The notes below the pieces were generated by a model. It was given only the letters and a program-made list of their open reading frames with translations. It was not told where the DNA came from and did not search any database. From NCBI GenBank assembly GCA_002633025.1, contig NMRB01000895.1, positions 192,803-256,802 of the forward strand: a stretch of DNA of 64,000 nt. The letters run 5' to 3'. Made by a program: the position numbers and the translations under genes. Shown one piece after another: positions 56,835-64,000 of the stretch. Within the stretch, counting starts at the first letter, position 1. Each line of letters begins with the position of its first letter. This DNA comes from Notospermus geniculatus (taxonomy: Eukaryota; Nemertea; Pilidiophora; Heteronemertea; Lineidae).

Positions 56835-57649
56835 TGACGTCATAAAAGAAACATATCCAAGAATGAGGGACATTCCCCCTCCAAGCTATCGCACCGCCAT
56901 TCTTCCACTCTGATTCAGAACTTAATGCATTGAAATGAATTTTCAACTATAAATCAGATTTCCTAATTTGCAAGTCCTTGAAAATTGGCATAATTGAGCC
57001 AATTGGCCCCTTGAAAAATCCTAGTGATGTGACTGCAAATGTGCTTTGCTCTTGAAAGTGTTACGAAACAGTTATTAAAAAATCTCCAGTATTTTGCAAG
57101 GGTATCAGGATCCCCCTTGATATTTCAGCTTTTGCCCTCAGACATTGTCCCACCGATATTTCCGCTTGCGTAGCAAGCGGACTTGCGCTCCGGATATTCT
57201 CCCCTACAACTTTTGCCTCCCCCCGGATATTCTCCCCGTAGGACTTTTGCCCCAGGAAAAGTCCTCTGCTAATGGCTATGCATTAAGTGCTAGCTTCTGA
57301 AAGGGTTAATAGGTTAATTTACTGTACGTCGACTGATGAAAATGCTTCATTTTGCAACAATGTGAAAGAAGTGTCCAACTAGCGCTACACAATGGTAATG
57401 CTAAATCAATCATAACCTTGCCAGCAAATCTCATCTAGCGCGATCTGTCCCGACGATATTCAATAAAGAACGTAGCAGTTTGAGGAGAAAGGTTAAATCA
57501 TGTCAACGGAATTATTAGCCGGGTATTAGCACTTCATAATGGTGAAGAAATAATGGGGAAATGTGCGATTATTAATGAACCGAGTTATGACTTCGGCTAT
57601 TAAAGGGCTTATGGTAGTGTGTGAAAATAAAGTGGATAACTGGGGGCCA
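56835..57649. other. Non-coding stretch
   Basis: 57167-57185 is a perfect hairpin (CCGCTTGC-GTA-GCAAGCGG). 57200-57260 has repeated GGATATTCTCCCC. 57280-57610 looks unique and carries several TTAAT/ATTA words. No gene. Confidence 0.4.
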
Positions 57650-58019
57650 GTGGCGTAACCTAGCTTTTATGGGCTAGGGGGCAAAATTGATTGAGTCTAG
57701 AGGTGGGTCTGGGGCCCTCCCCCAGAAAAAAATTCAAAATTTACATGCTGTCAGATGCATTTTCCCCACATCTGACACCACAATAACTTACTTGGCTTGA
57801 AAAGGGGAGATGACCTTTTGGAGGAAAAATTTGTTTTGTCCCTTTTTGCTCTGCTAGGGGGCAAAATTGATTGAGTCTAGAGGGGGCCCTCCCCCAGAAA
57901 AAAATTCAAAACTTACATGCTCTCAGATGCATTTTCCCCACATCTGACACCAAAATAACTGGAAGATGGGAGATGACCTTTTAGAGGAAAAATTTGTTTT
58001 GTCCCTTTTTGCTCTGGGT

Positions 58020-58810
58020 CATCCTGAAGAAATCAGGTCCTCTTAGCTTAGCTCCCTAAACTCGCACGCACGAGGCCCTGAACAAACCAGCCACATTCTG
58101 TGGAGTAGAATGGCCATGACGTCTAGATAGCTTACTCCCGATACTGATTTCTCACTGTGGCCATATGAAACTTACAAATTCTCAAAGGCCAGCAAGACTT
58201 GTCTAATTTATTCTTTATTGCTACTTTCTAAGCGTTGGCAATCATACATTCTGCTGCTTTTATCACATATTTGGTTATTTACTTCGATATTATTCCTTTT
58301 ACGGTGGGGGAATAACACACTCGGAACAGCCAAGCTTCACGGATACCAGAAGCACGTTGCCTGACAACACTGGTCACGTGACTAGCAACGCAACTCTGTC
58401 GAACATGGCGGCTGATTCATTTGACCTACGGCTTTGGACGAGTAAACCGGGGAGTAAACATCTCCCATTCAACGTAATACGCTGTATTCTGAAGCGAATA
58501 ACAGATCATTTGTATAGCATATGACATTATTCACCCAAAATGTCATCTTAGTCAACCCCAAATGATGAAAAAGTGCAGCATTTTACAGCCAAAGCGCGAG
58601 TTTTCGCTCGCCTCAAAAGCAACAGACAGCTGTAGGAAAAGTCATTAGCATAAACCTTTGCAGGAGGCGGGGCTTACTTTGATTGCAGCGCGCTGATTGG
58701 CCGCATGTTTTCTCGGCGGCAGTACTCCACGAAATGCTGCTGGTTTGTTCAGGGCCTCGTGCGTGCGAGTTTAGGGAGCTAAGCTAAGAGGACCTGATTT
58801 CTTCAGGATG
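58020..58810. mobile_element. 791-bp element with perfect 8-bp duplication and long inverted termini
   Basis: CATCCTGAAGAAATCAGGTC at the left is continued by a terminal inverted repeat that is perfect for 72 bp and imperfect to about 95 bp. Flanked on both sides by CTCTGGGT (58012-58019 and 58811-58818). The 8-bp duplication fits hAT or P superfamilies. The interior has a short frame from ATG 58405 and a GATTGGCC (CCAAT box inverse) near 58694, but no transposase. Confidence 0.95.
58405..58524 (+). other. Short ATG-initiated frame inside the 58020-58810 element
   Basis: GAACATGGCGG is a good translation-start context. The 39-residue frame opens MAADSFDLRLWTSKPGSK and ends at TGA. There is no domain. 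It might be a remnant 5' exon of a transposase or a captured host first exon; no donor site is obvious before the stop. Confidence 0.25.
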
Positions 58811-58850
58811 CTCTGGGTGAGCATTTGCCCCCCCCCCCAGCTACGCCCCG

Positions 58851-59296
58851 TATATGTATAAGGATCCATGATAAGTCACTGATCTCAACCTCCCTAGTAT
58901 GTTTATGAATATGGACCCTGAATTTAATAAAAATACAGAGCATTGGATACTTTTATACTTCCTTGGGGGGTATTAATGTTTTAAGACAAATCAGACGAAT
59001 GCTAAGATGACTTGGCGCTTTGAGATGCTAAGATATCTTTATTAGCAAGCTAATGCACCTTGCTGTCTAAATGGTTTTGTCACCGCTAAATGAGCGAAGG
59101 GCAACATTTGGGACGGTTCAAATATTGAAAGTGTGCATGTGAAATGAAATAATCAGCGTTGTAATATAGTTTGATGGATATGTTTTGATGCCTTGGGGAG
59201 TTTGGGGCATGTTTCATTCATTAGAGGTCATGGATAATGAAAGTGTTGAGGGCATCAAGAGATATGGAGTGCATGATGGCATTAGGACTTGATATC
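58851..59296. other. Apparently unique non-coding sequence
   Basis: No repeats or exon signals. GATGCTAAGATATCTTTATTAGC around 59023 is AT-rich, nothing further. Confidence 0.35.
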
Positions 59297-59543
59297 TTAA
59301 AGGAGTTAGACGCCGAAGTTGTAAACACTCACTCACTGGTTCTCTATCCACGGACGCCTGCGGTGCTGCCACCTATTGTCGGTGATATGTACTGACGTGA
59401 ATATCGTGAGTGAGTTGCGTCGGACCGGGAACCAGTCTAACGATCACGGGTGCTGCCACCTGCTCGAAGGAATAAAACTAGTTTGCCGACCATATTTGTA
59501 AACAAACCAGCTTGTTTACAACTTCGGCGTCTAACTCCTTTAA
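59297..59543. mobile_element. TTAA-ended element with 30-bp inverted termini
   Basis: TTAAAGGAGTTAGACGCCGA at the left, the perfect inverse at the right (TCGGCGTCTAACTCCTTTAA). GTGCTGCCACCT occurs twice inside and links it to 44910-45219. Confidence 0.93.
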
Positions 59544-60015
59544 AGTGAGGTCTCAGTCAACTCAATGAGAAGTCAGTTTTTGTTGACATCATATCCAGGG
59601 GTAATATTGAACTGAAAAATGAGTTAGTTGTCCGAGAAAATCTTCGTCGAGAATTTTCCCAACGTGGAATGGTTCTCGGCGTGGACTCGTACGTGTCCAT
59701 TTGGGTTTCTCGGTTCCACCCCGAGAACGGAAAGTTTTGAGGTTAATGCTCCAGTGTCTCGCCATTTCATGATATCAGATGACAGTTTTGCAAAATTTCA
59801 GCCAACGAATTCATTTGTCATAACGTCATGACGACATGACGATGTCATGTACGTCGTGTAGTGTAGCAACACGTTCTCAGTGTGTACACCTCCTCACATC
59901 ATGATTTGTGAGCAAAATGTATCATATTTGCACTTTTAGGTGCCTAGGTGTGTCAAAAACTTCTTCTAGAGGATTAGAGCAGATTAAATTATTACCTTTA
60001 AGGTGTTAAACATGC
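59544..60015. other. Non-coding stretch
   Basis: 59820-59850 has ATGACGACATGACGATGTCATG, a short inverted motif. The frame at 59628-59831 is not recognisable. Confidence 0.35.
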
Positions 60016-60146
60016 CGGGCCGATTTCACAAAGCGCGTTTAAGACTTAGACGCGTGTAACTTCACTAAATACACGCACTTCCACCAGATGCATTTGACGA
60101 AGTTACACGCGTCTAAGTCTTAAACGCCCTTTGTGAAATTGGCCCG
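60016..60146. mobile_element. 131-bp palindrome (GGCCGATTTCACAAAG ends)
   Basis: GGGCCGATTTCACAAAGCGC at the left; CCTTTGTGAAATTGGCCC at the right; GTTTAAGACTTAGACGCGTG arms. Confidence 0.9.
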
Positions 60147-61234
60147 CCTTGTCACTCAAGTTTCGTCAAGACCCAGAGTGAAAACGGCGTCTTCCTTTCC
60201 AAGAACATAAAAAACTACGTCAAAGATGATGACGTCATACGCAAGGTTTACGGAGATTTTCTCGGATGAGAAGTCCAAACTTCTCTATTACCGGTAGCTC
60301 TAGGCCTGCATTGTGATGGTCGATCAGCTGTGAGTGGCTGGTGACCATGGTGACTGGGGAACACCTCGGCGATAAATTTGAACCTCTTTATCATCTTACA
60401 CACCCACACGCACTTCAGACTTGTCAACACGAAATCTAAGTTTAATTTCGAGATGAAAAATTGATGCAAGTTTGAAAATAATGCATTGAAATGAAATAGA
60501 TTTCGTTAAGATAAAAGCACTTTGACTTCTCAGGAGAATCGGCCGAATCTTTAATAACCGTTTTGTATGCAGCACGCGATCGTTCTCGAGTAATTAACTT
60601 GTAATTCTGCTATGTTCTGTCATGCTTAGTGATAAAAAGTGGAATTATGGGACCACGCGCCAATAAGCAGAAGGTCCATAACATCAGAAATTATCGGTGA
60701 GCGGAATATTTGATACACAAAATGTAGCTTATAGCCCCGTTTGGTGTCAGGAGAGATTTCGTTTGAAGTCCAGAATTTTCTGGAACCAACCACCGTGGGG
60801 CAATTTTTATATCAAGCATGTCAAGTAACAGAAATAACACCTCCTTCTGTCTGCGGACAACTCCCTGTTGGCATGGTGATGGAGTACTAACAGCCCAGAT
60901 TTTGAATAAACCATTTTTTCTACAAAATGTGCGACCACCAAATATTATGTAACGTTTGGGAAATAAATTTCAGTGATGGGGAAAAACTTGCAACATTATT
61001 ATCTAAATTAATTGTTCAAATTTGGACACACACAATGTCATGTCCAGGGTCCAAAGGGTTACGGGGACATCAAATAGACCTTTCCTGCCCCCTTCTGTTA
61101 CCCTTATTATCTCCCCTTATTGCACCAAAAATATCTCAGGCTTTATGAATTATTTTTCCAGAAAATTTCCATAGTTGGCGTCTTGCCAGTGTTGATTCAT
61201 AAAATCTGTTTTCATTTAACTTCAAATAAAAATA
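60147..61234. other. Non-coding stretch, nothing recognised
   Basis: No repeat family or exon signal identified. Confidence 0.4.
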
Positions 61235-62050
61235 GGGATTTTGTTGAAAAGCACTTTTGTGTCTCTTGCTGGCTCATTATGCAATATTTCCGTCCGGTGC
61301 GGTCACCCAGATGGGTGTGTTTTATTATGGAAGGGGGACAAAGAAAAGTGAAGAAATAAAGAAAATGAAAGAAAAATTCGTAAGAAAAACTCAAATTGCC
61401 AGACCCTCCTCACGGTAGACATTAATAGTGTTATTGCACTTCTGGGTTCAAAGTGAAAATCTTCAAATACCAGTACTACTCCAGCCTTTGCCCCAAATGT
61501 CAAATTCTGAAGCTCCCTTGCTTCCTAAATTTGATTAAAATCTCACCATCTGCTGTGCTGGCTGATTTCAAGTGTGGTGCCATCTAGGATAAGAATGGTG
61601 AACTATTGGTATGCCTTGCTGCTGCTGCTGTTGGTAGTAGGCCTAAAAGTAAAGTTGTCTCCGAAAAAGCGCTTTTGTGTCTCGGGCTGGCTTATGCAAT
61701 ATTTCTGTCTGGTGCATCACCCAGGTGTGTGTGTTTTATTATGGAAGGGAGACAAAGAAAAGTGAAGAAATAAAGAAAATGAAAGAAAAATTCGTAAGAA
61801 AAACTCAAATTGTCAGACCCTCCTCACGGTAGACGTGAATAGTGTTATTGCACTTCTGGGTTCAAAGTGAAAATCTTCAAATACTACTCCAGCCTTTGCC
61901 CCCAAATGTCAAATTGTGAAGCTCCAGTCCTTCCTGAATTTGATTAAAATCTCACCATCTGCTGTGCTGGCTGATTTCAAGTGTGCTGCCATCTGGGATA
62001 AGAATGGTGAACTATTAGTATTGGTATGCCTTGCTGCTGTTGGTTTAGGA
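61235..62050. repeat. Two tandem copies of a 412-bp segment
   Basis: Unit 1 (about 61235-61648) and unit 2 (about 61649-62050) share TTTATTATGGAAGGG, AAGAAATAAAGAAAATGAAAG and GAATGGTGAACTATT, offset about 411. A few percent divergence and small indels. Confidence 0.92.
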
Positions 62051-62145
62051 AAAGCAACTTCTGATCTGAAGTGATGAATAGGCCTACAATGAATATCGTA
62101 CGCTGAAGATAACTTGAGAAGGGAATCTGTATCTACCACACTTCG

Positions 62146-62211
62146 TCATAATGACGACTTACGCATTACTCGTCATTATGACGACTTAGCATTACTCGTC
62201 ATATTTCTAAG
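62146..62211. repeat. Short tandem (CGTCATTATGACGACTTA)
   Basis: CGTCATAATGACGACTTACGCATTACT type unit, about 2.5 copies. Each unit contains the palindrome CGTCATTATGACG. Confidence 0.9.
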
Positions 62212-62480
62212 TCGACAAAAAAATCTTCCATCCCGGAAGTGTCGGCTTAGGGCTTAGGTGAGGTTTACTGTACTTTGTGGTGAATGGACCTGATGTATTA
62301 TACTTAGTATTTTGTAGTTTGCATTGCTGCCGCGAGATGGCTCTCTCCACGGAGGCAGTCAAAATACCGCTAAGATATCGCATACCGGTACCGTGCTCCT
62401 AAGTTAAGTCCTCCTTTCTGATTTTTCAGGTCGTTCTTTACCATATATTTGTCAACAATTTTCAGGTCTGGAGAAACTCA

Positions 62481-62638
62481 GGGCCCGGTTGCACGAAACT
62501 CACGACAGCGCTATCTTGGTGTTAGCGCTAACTTGATGTTAAATGACGTAAAAGAACAATGGATTTTTACGTCATCTAACATGAAGATAGCGCTAACACC
62601 AAGATAGCGCTGTCGTGAGTTTCGTGCAACTGGGCCCT
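62481..62638. mobile_element. Near-perfect palindrome (family U), second copy
   Basis: CAGGGCCCGGTTGCACGAAA to TTTCGTGCAACTGGGCCCT, almost identical to 34288-34444. Confidence 0.92.
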
Positions 62639-62655
62639 GGTCATCAGACAACATC

Positions 62656-63070
62656 TCCTAGCACACCAGGCAATATCGCAAGCGATCTTTTTCCCAGTCA
62701 ACACCACACACTAGCAAGCCTGAAAATAAGTGGGTGGACAACAACACTGTCCGACACCAAACTGCTGCCTGACATAATGTCGGGCACCAATTACTAGTCC
62801 TGGGTTACAAGTCTGTAAATAGATATTCCATTACATGTCAGGCAGTAAATCCCAAGTGCCTGGCACAAAACAAACTCTGCCTGCCACTTTGTCAGGTGCC
62901 TATAAAAACACTATGGCTTGCAGCAGGTGATATCGGTCTTGATATTGTGTGATATTGGGTGATCATCGCCGGTGAGAAGATGTCCAGCACACACCAAGCA
63001 TTAACAGTCGATTTTGCTTGCTGGCAATCAGATAGCTTGCGATGTCATCTGGTGTGCTGCTGGCTTCATG
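62656..63070. mobile_element. Inverted-repeat element (AGCACACCAGGCAATATCGC ends)
   Basis: AGCACACCAGGCAATATCGC at the left; CTTGCGATGTCATCTGGTGT at the right. Interior of GTCTGGCAC / TGTCGGGCAC words. Related to 46866-47105. Confidence 0.75.
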
Positions 63071-63111
63071 AAGCCGTGTCTCCGATTGTAATATAGCAGT
63101 AAATCACCACA

Positions 63112-63232
63112 TCAGGGTCCATATTCATAAACGCCCTTAAGTCAGAGTGTCACACTTACCTTTTGTGTTGAACAAAGGGTAAGTGTCACACTTAGACTTA
63201 AGTAGTTTTATGAATATGGCCCCTGATGCTAA
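63112..63232. mobile_element. 121-bp palindrome (AGGGTCCATATTCATAAAC ends)
   Basis: CAGGGTCCATATTCATAAAC at the left; TTTATGAATATGGCCCCTGA at the right; AAGTGTCACACTTA arms. Confidence 0.9.
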
Positions 63233-63319
63233 CAGGATAATAAAGTTAAAAAAGTTTAAAGTTTGGGTTTATAGTCTGATATCAACAACGGTAGAGAGGT
63301 GTCATCCGACTTTACACTT

Positions 63320-63777
63320 TAACCCCCGTCTATCCTGAAACCTTCCAGTAGAACTATGAGCTGCTCATTCAGTGCTTACTATCTGAGCATTTCCGACCGG
63401 TACCCATATACATCTGGGTGGAGAGAGGCCAGTAAGGCAAAGAGACTTGCCCAAAGTCTCACGCCACAGTGGGATTTAAACCCGGGACTCTGACGGCTGA
63501 AGTCCGGCAACATCTAACTACAATCCAATGGAATGCGGAAGTTAAGAAATTGATGGTTGGATTTTCTACGGACCTTCAATCACACGCGACTCTGGAATAA
63601 TCGGGGCACAGCGTGAACAATCAGGGAACGACCACAAATGGTCGAAAGGCATGATTAAAAACCGCATAGCTCTGCCACATTACATGACATTTTCGCATTC
63701 CATTGGGTCATAGTTAGATGTTGCCGGACTTTAGTTGGAGACCCCATCCGCTACACCACCGTGGCTCCTCAAAGTAA
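63320..63777 (-). mobile_element. tRNA-derived SINE on the minus strand, split by a foldback
   Basis: Minus strand: GGAGCCACGGTGGTGTAGCG (head, box A), then after the insertion GTCCCGGGTTTAAATCCCAC (box B), then body GGCAAGTCTCTTTGCC and CCACCCAGATG as in the SINE at 50505. It ends 41 bases before the acceptor of the exon at 63817. Confidence 0.75.
63498..63738. mobile_element. Foldback inserted in the SINE head
   Basis: AAGTCCGGCAACATCTAACT and CCAATGGAATGCG at the left are inverted at the right (CGCATTCCATTGG, then AGTTAGATGTTGCCGGACTT). About 240 bp separating box A and box B. Confidence 0.85.
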
Positions 63778-63816
63778 TTCTGATACTTACGGTTCGTCTT
63801 CTTTTTATCATTTCAG

Positions 63817-64000
63817 GTGAAAGACCCTTCAAGTGCAACATATGTGGCAATCGATTCTCCACACGAGGCAACCTCAAAGTCCACTTCTCGCGACACAAGG
63901 CCAAGTACCCTCACATTCAGATGAACCCCAACCCAGTTCCTGAGCACTTGGACCGAATTGCACCACAAAGATTAGTCTCGCCCAACACAATGCCGCCGCT
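63817..64000 (+). CDS. Spalt/SALL-family exon: second finger of the pair (runs off the window)
   Basis: The exon starts after TTTTTATCATTTCAG with two bases that complete the Gly codon of the TGERP linker begun at 49594. It encodes [20 protein letters not shown] and then [20 protein letters not shown], a second C2H2 finger (Cys at 63834 and 63843, His at 63882 and 63894). The post-finger block (PHIQMNP..PVPEHLD) is highly characteristic of SALL1/3/4 and fly Spalt. The frame is still open at base 64000, so the exon continues. In this family further finger pairs or triplets normally follow, but none is inside this window. Together with the preceding exon it fixes the gene's identity. I give no symbol because the orthologue number and species are unknown. 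Confidence 0.97.

Larger units (their letters stand above)
57650..58850. mobile_element. hAT-like MITE (AGTGGCGTAACCTAGC end), interrupted
   Basis: Left end AGTGGCGTAACCTAGC; right end CCCCCAGCTACGCCCCG. A 178-bp unit starting GCTAGGGGGCAAAATTGATT is present twice in tandem (57676-57852 and 57853-58018). Split by the element at 58020-58810. Confidence 0.75.
49595..63816 (+). other. Intron inside the zinc-finger linker
   Basis: A GT (GTATGA) to AG (ATTTCAG) phase-1 intron of about 14.2 kb (including 380 N). It separates HTG from ERP of one finger pair. It contains the 68-bp minisatellite just after the donor and a split SINE that ends about 40 bases before the acceptor. No further coding exon was recognised, though the assembly gap at 51986 could hide sequence. 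Confidence 0.85.

Noticed and set aside
57167-57185. Perfect stem-loop resembling a bacterial terminator
   Set aside because: No T run follows and the genome is eukaryotic, so it is only a short hairpin.

Overview
This window is eukaryotic. It has spliced exons with GT-AG boundaries, kilobase-scale introns, no operons or ribosome binding sites, and a very dense load of short non-autonomous inverted-repeat transposons and tRNA-derived SINEs. The only convincing protein-coding gene is a Spalt/SALL-family C2H2 zinc-finger transcription factor on the + strand, represented by three exons and open at both ends. The exon sequences, the small foldback elements and the apparently high allelic divergence suggest a marine invertebrate (lophotrochozoan or invertebrate deuterostome). 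I cannot name the species.

Layout. 1-32093 is upstream intron or 5' flank of the spalt gene. Within it, 34-13126 and 13127-22930 are two diverged copies of the same segment, joined inside a foldback element. 32094-33035 is a 942-nt exon with an acidic tract, a glutamine-rich helix and a Pro/Thr-rich tail. 33036-49423 is an intron that begins with a partial duplication of the exon's 3' end, joined at a single N at 34601. 49424-49594 is a 171-nt exon ending in the first finger of the diagnostic SALL finger pair. 49595-63816 is an intron holding a 68-bp minisatellite, a 380-N assembly gap and many transposons. 63817-64000 is the start of the next exon, carrying the second finger, and it runs off the window. 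All three visible introns are phase 1, so the exons at 32094 and 49424 are symmetric.

Nearly everything else is repeats. At least four element families can be defined here by terminal repeats and target-site duplications: a TA-flanked Tc1/mariner-like MITE (best copy 45327-45603); a foldback with 6-bp duplications (45234-46541 and 22599-22938); TTAA-ended elements (44910-45219, 59297-59543, 48690-48894, 15962-16331); and one 791-bp element with a perfect 8-bp duplication and long perfect termini (58020-58810). No reverse transcriptase, transposase, rRNA, functional tRNA or CRISPR array was recognised.

The most interesting points are: the two diverged copies of the upstream segment contain a 487-bp block of perfect identity; the phase-1 exon structure cuts the finger linker; a nine-unit minisatellite beside the zinc-finger exon is built from two nested inverted repeats that match NK2-like and YY1-like cores; the 8-bp-duplication element carries a short ATG-initiated reading frame; and several insertions are present in one duplicate and absent from the other, which gives direct empty-site evidence.
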